This document shows, in pieces, positions 11,224 to 22,261 of a DNA stretch of 64,000 bases. The DNA is taken from contig JAKULF010000004.1 of the NCBI GenBank assembly GCA_022661535.1, forward strand, positions 434,001 through 498,000. The letters are read 5' to 3'. The notes beneath the pieces are model-generated. The model saw only the letters and a program-made list of their open reading frames with translations, was not told where the DNA came from and made no database searches. This DNA is from Eutypa lata (lineage: Eukaryota; Ascomycota; Sordariomycetes; Xylariales; Diatrypaceae). A program made the translations under genes and the position numbers. Numbering within the stretch: position 1 is the stretch's first letter; every line of letters begins with the position of its first letter.

Positions 11224-12139
11224 GTGGCATGTGAAGCTGCTACTTCCATGTCGAAACGGTTTGCAGGAATGATGTTTTCTACTCGTTTGCGAACATTCGG
11301 CCTTATCCTCGCGAGCCTCTTCTTGGCTAATGCGGGACGCACTGCAATTTTGCCCCGTTCCACCTTACTGAATAGCTTTCCAGTGCGAGAGATAGCAGGT
11401 GTTCCGGTTGTTGACACCCTCGTAGTGCGAGATGCTGAGCTATACATGCATCAACATAGCAGCGATTGGCTATATAAACATGTCATGCGGTCATTGCTGT
11501 TCGGAGCGGTGATCATTCAACATAACGACACTTTGGCATCTGCCATCGATATGGAAACGCACGCAGTAGCCACGCTCCTTCATGACCTTGGCTGGGAGCG
11601 ACAACTCAACTCATCCATCGTTACTGCGGACCGACGCTTCGAGGTGGATGGCGCAATTGCGGCAAGGGACTTCCTGCATGGGCATGGTGATGGGCAGCAC
11701 TGGGACGACAGTAGAGTTCAGCTGGTCTGGGATTCTATCGTGCTACACACCGAACGGAGTATCGCGTACTATAAGGAGCTGACCGTACAGGTCGTTAGTA
11801 AAGGCATCTCGATGGATTTTAGCGGCCCGGCTTTCGGTGTCACAGACGAGGAATATGCAGCTGTCCTTGAGCAGTTTCCTCAAGACGACCTGGTTGAAGG
11901 TGTTAATAATACGTTTATCTGGCTTTGTCAGACCAAGCCAGCTACTACATATGGTCAGTCAACCCTACCCACTAATGTGTTGCTAGCATGCCCGGAAGCG
12001 TTGATTCAATTGTTGTTAACACATTTGCTGTCGTCACATAGACACCTGGACGCAACCATGGGGCGATAGATATGTAGCAGATTATTCGGCGGAAGGGAAA
12101 CGGCGTATTGACCTGATCTTTGCGAACCTGACGAGTTAA
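11224..12139 (+). CDS. HD-domain metal-dependent hydrolase, cyanamide-hydratase-like
   Basis: Two exons, 11224-11953 and 12042-12139, join in phase to 275 aa. The intron is needed to recover the conserved tail DTWTQPWGDRYVADYS. The HD superfamily signature is visible: His86 in YKHVMRSLLFG, His120-Asp121 in LLHDLGW, and His175 in IVLHT. This arrangement is that of the fungal cyanamide hydratase/Ddi2-like group, which hydrates nitrile-like carbons, though many members have unknown substrates. The N-terminus is odd. About 50 residues precede the conserved start, including a hydrophobic stretch (about 24-38, FGLILASLFLANAG), suggesting a signal or anchor, or a start chosen too far upstream (other ATGs at 11248, 11269 and 11272). 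Confidence 0.82.
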
Positions 12140-12596
12140 TAATCAGGACCGCCTATTGAATTCGAGGTAGAGAAAAGGGTAATTTCCAGTTTAGCTTTCT
12201 TTTTGTCTAGAATACTTCAGGTCGAGACTCGTATGCCCCTTCGGGTTGCTGGATAATAATGTCATATGAGCTGAAGCAATGGTATCTTCGGTAGCTTAGC
12301 TCGCCCGTTTATATGAAAAATGCTCGATAGTCAAGACTACCTAGACTTAGGGTAATATACCATAGATGTCGTCTTGGCTTAGAGGCGATAATTGACACTG
12401 ATCCGTCGCGTTATATGTGATTAGGGGCAAATATAACCACCCCCTATGTACATGTAGGTACATACATAAGCTACCCCACTAGGATCAATTTACGTCACCC
12501 TCCACTTCCTCGACCCCACCAACATCACGCGTTAACTTCAACCTCCAAGGATAGGGGCCGGAAACAAGTTACTCAAATATTGCAGTTCCACAGGTC
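12140..12596. other. Intergenic region
   Basis: Between two plus-strand genes. No gene seen. It should contain the HD gene terminator and the promoter of the split-barrel gene. Confidence 0.5.
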
Positions 12597-13343
12597 ATGG
12601 CTCGCAAGCGCAAAGTCCAGAATGAAGAAGAACCGGCCACGGCATCCTCCAGCAAACACACGAAGGCCGATGACAAGGATGAACCGCAATCCCAATTAGA
12701 ATTGCAGAAGCAGAGCCTTCATCATGGCATCTTTGAACCCTACCCGCCGGCCAAGGTTTACCGCCTCCTTGAGCCCGGCCCCGTGGTGCTAGTCACGACG
12801 GGATCGCTGGCTGATTCGACGCATAATGTCATGACTATCGGGTTTCACATGGTGATACAGCACGAGTCGCCGCCGCTGCTCGGCATATCGCTCGGGCCGT
12901 GGGACGCCTCCTTCGCCACGCTCAAGAAGCAGCGCGAATGCGTGATCGCCGTGCCATCGGTCGAGATGGCCGGCGTGGTCGTCGACGTCGGGAACTGCTC
13001 TGCTGCGGATGAAGACAATGAGGATGAGAGCGAGGGTGAGACGACAAGCAGCAAATGGCAGCGGTTCGGGCTGGAGGCGCTCCCTGCGGCCAAGGTTAAA
13101 GCACCGCTAGTTGGTGGTCCGAACGTTATCGCCAATATCGAGTGTGTGGTTGAGGATACCAAGATGGTCAGCAAGTACTCGATGTGGGTGCTGAAGCCGG
13201 TGAAGGCGTGGCTCAATCCGCGGAAGAAGCCTGGAGAGGGTGGGAAGATGTTCCATCATCGCGGCGACGGGACGTTTGTCGTCGATGGGGAGATCTTGGA
13301 CTTGAAGGATAGGATGGTGAAATGGCAAGAATTCCAAGATTGA
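12597..13343 (+). CDS. Flavin reductase-like FMN split-barrel protein
   Basis: Single-exon 248-aa protein. A charged, probably disordered N-terminus (residues 1-40, rich in K, E, S) precedes a flavin-reductase-like fold. The visible motifs are YPPAKVYRLLEPGPVVLVTT, NVMTIGFHMVIQHESPPLLGISLG, and the C-terminal GDGTFVVDGEILDLKDRM. Members bind FMN and either reduce it or act as flavoprotein oxidoreductases. An acidic insertion (residues about 140-155, DEDNEDESEGE) interrupts the barrel, which is common in fungal copies. MARKRK at the start could act as a nuclear signal or may just be basic. It lies in the same redox neighbourhood as the SDR, OYE-like and amine-oxidase genes. Confidence 0.85.
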   Translation: MARKRKVQNEEEPATASSSKHTKADDKDEPQSQLELQKQSLHHGIFEPYPPAKVYRLLEPGPVVLVTTGSLADSTHNVMTIGFHMVIQHESPPLLGISLGPWDASFATLKKQRECVIAVPSVEMAGVVVDVGNCSAADEDNEDESEGETTSSKWQRFGLEALPAAKVKAPLVGGPNVIANIECVVEDTKMVSKYSMWVLKPVKAWLNPRKKPGEGGKMFHHRGDGTFVVDGEILDLKDRMVKWQEFQD

Positions 13344-13746
13344 GTGATTACCGCGTGGTCTTTGTGTCTGACGGCTTCATAGTACCGAGTATCTGGGGCC
13401 GTAGCTTTGGCCGTGGTGGGCTTTTCATACTGGCATTCATGATTGTTTTGGAGCAATTTCAACTCGTCTGGCACTATTTTTATTCATTTTACACAACATG
13501 AACGAATGAGCTGAAGCAGAGGGTCAGCTGCAAGCTATTCTGTAGACATCCTGGTTAGCTAACACCTACGTAATCACTGTACCCCTGTAGCTGCCGCGTG
13601 AGAAGAGGACCGTGCGAAAGTATGGACTCACGCGACGCGATGATCTCGCGTCCCTCGAGAACATATTTCATATTCCTAATCTCTCCCTAAAACATACCTG
13701 CCACTCTTTCTGTAGCACGAAGTTTCTACTTGTTATTATTCCCGAC
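13344..13746. other. Intergenic / leader region
   Basis: No separate gene. An in-frame extension upstream to 13612 exists, but the downstream ATG at 13747 gives the conserved fungal BTB N-terminus (MAIKRESD), so this stretch is read as promoter and leader. Confidence 0.5.
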
Positions 13747-15033
13747 ATGGCCATCAAACGAGAATCAGACGCAGCCACGGACTGCGTAGTAGCCGAATCC
13801 ACCAAACGCCAGCGAACCGATGAGCAAGAAGGTGCATTGTCAACCTCCACGCTAGGATCATTGCCAACCGTTCCTAATGCACACGATAATGCCACCAACA
13901 ATGACCCGCCATTCGACACAGAAACAGTTCAAGAAGATGGAGACTTAACTGTCCGGATTATAGCTAAAGAAAACACGGCTGATGAGCAGAATGGGGGACG
14001 CAAAAAAGTTGAGGCCGAGTTTCTGACAGACTCCGGGGCACTTCGTCGCGCCTCGTCTATCCTGAAAGCGAAGATTGATATGAGCAGACCGCCGGCAGAT
14101 GATCCATGGGTTATTGAATTTTCAGACGGTCACCACCCGCAGTCTGTCCTGATCGTCCTCCGCGTCCTACATTGTCAGAAACCTCGGCAGTTCGTATTCA
14201 ATGAAGGGTATTTGGAGTTCCTTTACGAAGCAGCTAATTTTACGGCATTGTATAATCTCGCGGGCTCCCTCCAACTTATAGCAGACAACTGGTCCCAAAC
14301 ATTACACAGCGACTTCAAGACTCGGGAAAAGAAAGATGAATGGTATCTAAGACATGTACTCTGGATCGCGTGGGAGATTGGTGCTCGTAAGCTATTTAGA
14401 GATGTCATTCGAGAATTCGCAATGCGCTGCTATATTGATGATTCTGGAGAAATGGTTTTCGCAGGTCGTGCTTTCCAGGAAATACTGCACAATGCGGATA
14501 TGAACGATGCGAGATGTCCTATTCTACGAGAGAAAGGTAAGGCAACAGTCATGAAACTATACCATATATCGCAATGCTAATTATAGTGCTGTAATAAAGT
14601 ACGTGGGACTATACAGCATGCTCGACTAGAAATGCTCTCATCTATGCTTGAGCCTGTTCGGGTCGCATATCCACTGCTTTGCGAGAACAGTAACGGTGAA
14701 TTGTCATGCTGTCGTGGCGATAAGGACGAATATTTTTCTAATTGCAATGTTGTTATATTCGGGTCCTTAGGCACTTCATGGTCGAAATGGCAGCTTTGGC
14801 CACCACCAGCTGTGGGCGATGTCAAAGCCTCTCCCTTAGATGTCAGTATAAGACTGGCGTCTGTTCCCCCTGCTACTAAGAGGTTGTTCGGACACAAAGA
14901 ATGTCACCCAAGTCAGAGACCAATTTTGCGGGACATCAAAAGCAACCTTTCAAAGGTCCAGATCGTGCTGAGAAACTCGGAATTAGAGCACTTCAAAGCA
15001 CGTGTGAAGGAATGTAAGTTAGAAATAAGATAG
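13747..15033 (+). CDS. Fungal BTB/POZ-domain protein
   Basis: Two exons, 13747-14536 and 14600-15033, join across a 63-nt intron to 407 aa. A low-complexity N-terminus is followed by a BTB fold from about residue 65: DLTVRI, FLTDSGALRRASSILKAKI, DPWVIEFSDGHHPQSVLIVLRVLH, and LYNLAGSLQLIADNW. The C-terminal half holds the region that usually follows in this fungal family, with REKVRGTIQHARLEMLSSML and later a Cys-rich ELSCCRGDKD. Many ascomycetes have dozens of such proteins. Their roles are mostly unknown, with protein interaction or ubiquitin-ligase adaptor work presumed from the BTB fold. The acceptor at 14599 was chosen because it alone keeps the conserved C-terminus in frame. Confidence 0.8.
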
Positions 15034-15365
15034 AAAACAGGGATGCTAAAAGAATATATTAAAAAAGAACCACCCACAAACCCCCTTTGGTACTTGATAG
15101 CGGGACAGCCTGTGCAGGTCTTCTAGGTTTGGCTCGGACGGCGCATCTTGCAATTGTAACCTACATTCACGCCTCTGCATCATCTAATATCTCTGTTGAA
15201 GTATGGTTATACATTCAGTGTTTACTGGTTCTTATCTACGGGGGATAGGAAAGGGGCAAACTAGACACAATGATCATTCTTTGGGTAATCAAAATGCATA
15301 CCAAAAACGTACATACATGAACTGGGCTCTACCTAACACCGATAATCCGACTGGTGATCCTCCTG
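15034..15365. other. Convergent intergenic region
   Basis: Lies between the ends of the plus-strand BTB gene and the minus-strand amine oxidase gene. A plus-strand open frame at 15203-15520 runs into the antisense of the oxidase and is not supported. Confidence 0.5.
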
Positions 15366-17168
15366 CTAAGCTTCTCCATTCCACAGCTTATTCACCCCGA
15401 GATCCTTTCCAATCCATTCCCCCATCCATCGTCGATTCAACTTCCTGGCTTCGTCGATCATACCTAGCTCTAGCAGCAACTGGACAGACCCCCTCACAGC
15501 AGAGTGCAGCGAAGAACTGATCCACGCATGTGTTGGAGCCGTATGTTCCCCAATGAAGATGGTGTTGTGCTCGGTGCGGTGATACGCCGGTATGTAGAGC
15601 CTATGCTGCTCAACGTCCGGCCGACACCACGACGTAGCGGTATGCTCATCCTGTAACCAACAGAGACGCACGTAATCTCCCGTGTAGAGCTCCCTCGCCT
15701 GCTCGCCATGTAGGCTTGCCGTAGCATCTAGCACCATCTCGACATGTTCAGCATCCGACAAGCTGACGAAGCGATCGCTCCAATCACCACCGCGATAGTG
15801 TGTGATGAGGCCCGGGCGCGACTCGTTGATACCGTAGACCGGATAGTAGAGGGCTCCCACCGCAGCGCTAGACGGCATCGAGTAGCCGCCAAAGATAGGA
15901 CGCTCGCCTTTCTCCCAGAAGCGCTCGGAGAACAGCAGAGATACTTTGCATGCCGATTTGAAGCGCAGACCTGCTTCGCTGATGGCGCGGCTGAGCACGG
16001 ACGAGAATTGGGGTAGGTCCATGAGTCGAGTCATGGTAAACGGTGCGGTCATGATGGTGTAGTCGTACTCTTTGGACTCGTAAGCACGATTTGAGGAATT
16101 CGAATACCAGGAGAGCCGGGTGCGGGTGCGACCATCATCGCCTTGAACCGACTCGAGCTTCCGGATCTTCCGACCGAGCACCAGTCTATCGGAGACGTGC
16201 GGGATGAATGCATCGGAGAGCCTGTTGAAACCTCCATCGACGCACTTCCATTCCGTCTCCCCTAGACTGTCGGGAGATCCGTCGAGGCCCAAGTTCGAGT
16301 TGTGGACCATCTCATCCCAGAAGACGTCGTAATCCGTCGTGGTCCAGATGGCATCGGCGACATTCTCGTCGGCTTCGAAGACGTGTCGCATCATGGCCTG
16401 TTGGCTCCAGTCGTCCAAACCGTCGTCCATGGCTTGCTTGTGAACCCGCCATATGTCCCGCTGGATCTCCTTCAAGACCGACTCATTCTTCAGGATTTGG
16501 TTCATCTTGGCCTTCGTCTGATTGTACTCGGACGAAATCAAAGGGGGTGGTTTGCCTAAGTGTGAATCTGCCGCGATCTCTGCCCGTGTTGGTATTCGAC
16601 CATCGGGAAGCCTGCTAGTACCTAGAGCGATGAGCTCGTTGGGGTGGTGCTGAATCCATGGGATGAAATTTATCTTCCATTTCGGGTCGTTATCATTCAT
16701 CTCGTTAAGTGTCTCAGCCAACTGAAATGTCATCTGATGGTCCATGTACAGATGAGTTGAGTTGTCGCTCTTGTACGTGACACTGTGAGGAAGTCTCATA
16801 GGGCCCATCTCCGCCCACTCCTGTGTCCCGCCGACGAATTCGGTTCTGAATCTACCTCCAACCCGATCGCTCGCCTCGATGATCTCCCAGTTGTGTACGC
16901 CTATGCTGTCAAGCATAAGAGCCGTAGATAGACCCGATATACCCCCGCCTACAATGGCGATCGATACGTTGGGTTGACGAGCGGTTGAAGAGCCGTTTAA
17001 GGCATCCACGCCATCGAACCACGCACCAAGCGCATCGAAGTCTTGGAGCAATGGTTTCCCTTGCTGAGCATCTGCATCTCGAGGAACTGGTCTGTGGGCT
17101 GGCTTGCTATGCGCTAATGCAACCAGCAAGTAGACCGATGCGATTGGTAATCCAGGCGAGAGTTTCAT
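15366..17168 (-). CDS. Secreted FAD-dependent L-amino-acid oxidase / flavin amine oxidase
   Basis: Intronless 600-aa minus-strand protein. Residues 1-20 (MKLSPGLPIASVYLLVALAH) form a signal peptide. The FAD dinucleotide-binding motif IVGGGISGLS (about 72-81) is followed by the acidic strand end WEIIEASDRVGGRFRTE. The C-terminal FAD-binding stretch FIGEHTAPTHAWISSSLHSAVRG is also present. This is the architecture of fungal L-amino-acid oxidases and related flavin amine oxidases, which deaminate amino acids to keto acids with release of ammonia and hydrogen peroxide outside the cell. Length fits the family. Substrate specificity is not readable. It is the last member of the 6.4-17 kb redox group and faces the BTB gene tail to tail. 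Confidence 0.9.
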   Translation of the reverse strand: MKLSPGLPIASVYLLVALAHSKPAHRPVPRDADAQQGKPLLQDFDALGAWFDGVDALNGSSTARQPNVSIAIVGGGISGLSTALMLDSIGVHNWEIIEASDRVGGRFRTEFVGGTQEWAEMGPMRLPHSVTYKSDNSTHLYMDHQMTFQLAETLNEMNDNDPKWKINFIPWIQHHPNELIALGTSRLPDGRIPTRAEIAADSHLGKPPPLISSEYNQTKAKMNQILKNESVLKEIQRDIWRVHKQAMDDGLDDWSQQAMMRHVFEADENVADAIWTTTDYDVFWDEMVHNSNLGLDGSPDSLGETEWKCVDGGFNRLSDAFIPHVSDRLVLGRKIRKLESVQGDDGRTRTRLSWYSNSSNRAYESKEYDYTIMTAPFTMTRLMDLPQFSSVLSRAISEAGLRFKSACKVSLLFSERFWEKGERPIFGGYSMPSSAAVGALYYPVYGINESRPGLITHYRGGDWSDRFVSLSDAEHVEMVLDATASLHGEQARELYTGDYVRLCWLQDEHTATSWCRPDVEQHRLYIPAYHRTEHNTIFIGEHTAPTHAWISSSLHSAVRGSVQLLLELGMIDEARKLNRRWMGEWIGKDLGVNKLWNGEA

Positions 17169-17461
17169 CGTCTCTATAGACGAAATCTCAGGGGGGTAGT
17201 TACGGAGGGCAAATGGTAAGTCTACATGCGTCTACACACACAGCTATTCATTGTGCAGCATGTCTTATATAAAACCAGACTCTGGATAAAGGCCCAACTC
17301 ACAACAGCAGAAGTCTCTCTCCGGTTTCGCTTCACTTGGTGGCTCTTCACGACGCCAAGGCGACCTTGATGGCTACGATCAAATCCGACGATTCGTTTTC
17401 CCCTCACTACCTACCCGCAGAACCATAATAGTAGCGGGACATGGAAATGCATGTAATATTA
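17169..17461. other. Promoter region of the amine oxidase gene
   Basis: Upstream of the minus-strand oxidase start at 17168. No gene seen. Confidence 0.4.
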
Positions 17462-18055
17462 TCATCTACAATTACCCAGTATACCAAAATGAGATTCACG
17501 AGTGCCTACGCGATAGGTACCGGAGAGTGTGCATATTGATGCGGGTTGCTCATGCAGGTAGAATGCAAGGAGCTCTATCAATTCGCCAACTCGATTGGTC
17601 AATTCAAATGCGCTCATATGCGCTCCCATCAAGGTAGTACCCTCTATCTTCGACGTTCCATCAAGGTTATGTATCAAGGGTTTCACGCTCTTCGTGAACA
17701 GAACTTTGCAATGCTATCAATCACCTTGCTGTCTCAATCATTATGTCCTACGTCGCTCCCTCCCAGCGTGGCCGGCTTTACCAAACCTACTACGAGTTTC
17801 TCAGAGAAGAACGATTTTCAAGATAGTTCTACTCAAGGTAAAGTATGTTTTGCACTCTATTCAATTACTGCTGTATCGATTGCCCCAACTATGTACCCTC
17901 TCATCCGAGTCAACCACTATCCACCGGCCGTTCTCACAGACGGCCTCGAACTTGGTATTCAAGTGGGCGAGGGCCTTGCCGACGTTACTAGTATTCCGAA
18001 ATGCCACTTTCCTTACGTATCTGTTTCATTGTATTTGAGAAACTTTCCGGCGTGA
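17462..18055 (-). other. Possible uncharacterised coding fragment
   Basis: On the minus strand the frame 17686-17462 is open and can be extended upstream to an AG at about 17719. It reads plausibly as protein (KPLIHNLDGTSKIEG, ELTNRVGELIELLAFYL, RVGTRESHFGILGNC). A second coding-looking stretch lies near 17900-18010 (VGKALAHLNTKFEAV, ENGRWIVVDSDERV). I could not join them with confident splice sites and I recognise no family. Plus-strand frames over the same DNA are also open. It could be a real small multi-exon gene, a decayed one, or chance. Confidence 0.25.
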
Positions 18056-18728
18056 GGAGTGGTATGCGCTTGATACCATAGGAGGTCTCGAGGCAAGAGT
18101 ACGTGTCTTGGACATACTAAGATAGGTGCATCTCGGCAGCCTCGTCAAAGAGAGCATGGAAAAGCCGTCTTAGGTCCCCTTGTTGTATATATGAATGGGA
18201 AAAGTGCTCATGCTTTAAGACTCAGCGGACTAAGTTAATGTCGCGGAATCTTGAGTTCGGAGCAAACATGAGATTAGCGTTACGAAGTGGCTAGACAATA
18301 GGTAGATATCACCCTAGGGATAGGATGGATTCCAAAGGTGTAGTTACCATGACAAGGCATCCCTTATTGCACTATAAATGGAACCTTTTGTCATGAACCT
18401 ACATGCCTAGATTCCTTTCCTTCTCCAGCCTAATATATTCACCTTGTCGTGGAGATTCATAGATGCTGGCCATCCCTTAGACCTGCCGTCACAATTAGAG
18501 TGAAATTTCCGAGGCAGACTAAATTACGCGAATTAAAAATTATATGATATATAAACGAGAAATGATCACGTAAAAAGCTTTTTTCTTTTTTCTTCTTTTT
18601 CTTTTTCCTTCTTCTCTTTCTTTTTCATTTTAATATTTTATTTGAAAATTAACTTTACTTTTCTATCACTCTAAAATATACCTTGGTTATGAGGAATGCT
18701 ATTTACAAAAGCCCTGTATATAAGAAAT
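18056..18728. other. Intergenic region with pyrimidine tract
   Basis: No gene. A strong plus-strand polypyrimidine run (about 18577-18640, mostly T and C) lies 90-150 bp beyond the NLR stop codon, so it reads as a purine tract downstream of that gene. Confidence 0.6.
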
Positions 18729-21700
18729 TTAATTCCAAGATTTCAGCCATTCTTTGCAACTGGGGTTTGTTGTATATAAAAGGTTAAGAATTGCCTCGTT
18801 ACCCTCTATTTTTGCCTGATATAGCGGCGTAAGACCACGATAATCTCTTGAATAAGGATTGACTTTTCCGCTGAGGAGTAGTAACTTAACAGTACCTTCA
18901 TGGCCCCCTTTTATGGCGTACCATAATGGCGTGCGGCCGAATTGATCCGCCCAATCAGGGCCAACTCTTTCATCGCAGAGTAGCAGCTTTACAATTGTCT
19001 CATGCCCGCTATCTGCTGCGTGAGATATTGGCGTACAGCCACAATTATCTTCGGAGTTAGGGTTTACTCTTTTGTCAGAGAGTAATAGCTTGACAATAGC
19101 CTCCCGCCCATGTTCTGCTGCGTAAGACAGCGGTGCTTTTCCCTGATTATATTTTATGGCGGGATGGATTTGGGCATCATGTCGATGTTGTGATGTGTCG
19201 GGGCGCACGCACAGACGACCCAATTCAAGCGAAAGTGATATATCTCCCCTACGGTTCGTTAATAAATTGGGATCCAATGCTTTGTGGGCAAGTAGCAGGC
19301 CAACCATGGTCTCGCAACGATGTTTTATTGCCACATGCAACGGTGTGTCGCCTTGCCAATTTGCAATATTCGGATCAACTTTTGGATTGGCGAGTAAACA
19401 CCTGACAATGTCGATGTGCTTGTTCATCACCGCAGTTAACAGCGGCGTCCGCCACCAATAATCGTCTGTGTTCGGGTCGATTCTCGGAATATCAAGCAAC
19501 ACGTCGACATCGGCAACGCCCCCATTCACTGTTGTAACGGGAACCGATATTCGTCCATTGTGATAAGCTGTAGATGCACAATCCTCCTTTAGAAGGGCTG
19601 TCACTATTTCATGAAGGCCAAAATGTGCAGCTAGATGTAGCGCGGTCATTTTACAGCGGTAGTGTCGATGCTCATGAGACGGCATGAATATTTGAACTGA
19701 TGCTTCAACATGAGTGTGGCTGTAAAGAAATGGTAAAAAATCTCGATAAATAGAGGAAGCTCGAGCATGGTAACCCCAATTTCGAGCAGCGTAATCATAG
19801 AGGGGATACAGCTTAAGTCGTCCCGTGAGCTCTTCATCTGTTTCGCATTGTCCTCTCGCAAAAGCCGAAAACGAAAGGTATGTAGTACATGCTAATGCGA
19901 TATTCATCTCAACTTTGGGAAACCACCGATCGCATGTTCGGTTAAAGTACACATGCGTTGTGTAATGTACTAATCTGATGATACCGCTTTTTTCGTCGAT
20001 CGTCACTAGCCCAGCACACACGGATATTATATCCTTGATATGTGGAATGTTCTGTTCGTCGAGTTCTGATTTCCTGACCTCTATTGCCATCGCATGTTGG
20101 AGCTCTTGCTTGTGTAGTGGTCTTTTTGCAAAGGAAATCCATGAAAGAACTTGTTTGGCCCGTTCTCTCATATATGAACGCTGTGTTTCTATTCGTTCCA
20201 TAATTCCATTGTATATTGCATCGTAATTCGATTCAGTCGTTTTGTTTGGCAATGAATTCCATATAGCAGCCGGTGTATCTATACCTAACAGCGAATCGAA
20301 ATGGAGATATACAAGCAGGAACCTACCTAAGTTAGCGTTGAACAACTTGGTGACTTAGTGACAACCTACATTCCATGAGCGGCCTTCATAATGCTCGATA
20401 TAATTCCATTTTGCATTTCAGGGTCTTCGACAACAAAATTACGAAGCTGTGACATATGGCCACGTAGATACTCCCCAATATCATCAGGCTTTGCCGAGAT
20501 TTCGATAACCAGACTATCCCTGAATGTTTCCGTAATGTCCGGAATGCGCCTAGAAGTCACAAAGATGTTTGCATGGAGTTGTGTCTGAATGCTGAAGATT
20601 CCCGACAAAAATTGATCGCGACAGCTACCAGATATTTGGCATTCGTCGAGCGCATCAACAACAATAAAGACTCTTGAAAAGCTAGCAATAACAGATTGCA
20701 GAATTTCAGAGATTTTACCAAGTGGCGGTTGGGTTCGTTTTGGATGATGGTAACCATAAAGGTCTCTGAGATCTTGTGGTAAGGAGCACTGGTACGAAAG
20801 TAGTTGTTTTAGTAAGCTAGATATTAAATCCTGGACTTTTTGTTCATCTTTGCGATTAAAGTTACAATAGATGTAGGCAATGCCGACAGAAATGTCGCCA
20901 TGGAATTTGTGCTCAAGGTCATCCACTACAACGGACGTGAGGATCGTCTTGCCAGCACCAGGCATACCTGGGCAGAATAAGGTTTGGTCCTTGTTGTCGA
21001 CCCATTGTTGGTACTCCTTACGGTTGAGAAACCATTGACAAGTTCCTTGTTGCCATCTTCTGAGGTAGTCACTTTGTTGTGTCCCATAATCAACCGGCGT
21101 GAGCCAGTTCAAGATCTCCAAGTCCCTTTGATTAATTTGCCTAGACTTGATTTCTTGAACCTCTCCTTTCAGTTCATGAACTGGGTATATTATCAGTAAA
21201 TTACCAGTACGTTGAGAAGAAGCTGCTTGAAACTAACATTGACTGATTATCACATCCTTGGCTGGTCGTTCTTGGGAAACTTGGGTTGCCTGGACATAGC
21301 TCAATAGCTCTTTCGCGAATGCAGCAGCGGTTGCAGCAGCATGTTCTTGCCAAGCCTTGTTCTTGTGAGAATCTGCATAATCAGATATCCCCCGTATAAC
21401 CAAACAAGGAAAATCATTCATCAACCCTGCAGCCTCCATCTCGACACATAGTACGGGGCTAAGAAGGTCCTCGCCAATCTTATCCCGGAATGTAGCATCC
21501 TTGATCACTCGGTTGCCCGATGCGATTAGGCCTTTGTGTATTTTCATATCCCTAGATTTCTGCTTCATAATTTTCGTTATGTCGCAATGTTGACAAGTTT
21601 CTTCCATATCAATGTTGTAGTCACCGTCGCCCAAGGCTGTTGCTTTTCTTTTGTAGCCTCTGCTGATATGGCCGTAATCTGCTCGAAATAGCACATCTTG

Positions 21701-22261
21701 TAGCTTATCAGATCTCAGGTACTTTGGTGATAACTTCGGCCACTTTCGTCCCATTTCTTCCAAGTATGCTGATATCTTAGGGTCTTCCATTTCATGTGCT
21801 GTTCCCATTTTTGAGAGGGCAGTTAAAAGCAACATTGGAGGGTTGTTCAATGCGCCGGTTCGCTTAAACTTACCATGTTCTTCTTTCCCGAAGTCCCATT
21901 GGACGACTCCAGGATACCCGTTCACAGGTACACTAACCACAACATCACCTAATCTAACCTCCGGTGGAATGCCACCACCGATACCAACCAACAATCCGAA
22001 CTTGATGGATGGAAATGTATTGATCATTTGGTTTGCAACGGTGGCTGCAGGAGTGGTACCGATCCTACCTTGGGGCAGGCAGGCTATAACAACATTATGA
22101 TCGCCAATGGACCCCAGAGTGTACGCGTTTTGGTCAATTGGCGGTTTGGGAAGGTCGGGATGCCGGTCATCTAGCATAGCTGTTGCCGCCGTTTGTTCTT
22201 TCTGGAGCGCACATACCCATCCCACTGTATAACCATTATGGGACAAAGGCACGGTAGTCAT
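18729..22261 (-). CDS. NLR-type STAND protein: PNP_UDP - NACHT - ankyrin repeats
   Basis: Three minus-strand exons, 22261-21238, 21180-20370 and 20322-18729, join in phase (introns 57 and 47 nt) to 1142 aa with no internal stop. Residues about 10-335 form a purine-nucleoside-phosphorylase-like effector/sensor domain ([40 protein letters not shown]). A NACHT NTPase follows with Walker A GMPGAGKT at 413-420 and Walker [12 protein letters not shown] at 512-522. Ankyrin repeats occupy about 835-1140. The last four start at exactly 34-residue spacing (about 1008, 1042, 1076, 1110). Residues about 970-1006 do not fit an ankyrin repeat. In fungi this architecture is used in heterokaryon incompatibility and presumed immune recognition. 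Expression as an intact protein is likely but not shown. Confidence 0.9.

Noticed and set aside
15203..15520. Plus-strand 105-codon frame after the BTB gene
   Set aside because: Half of it is antisense to the oxidase C-terminus and it has no recognisable features.
17546..18055. Overlapping plus-strand frames of 169 and 147 codons
   Set aside because: No domain, and two overlapping frames in the same DNA are equally open. The minus strand reads more like protein.
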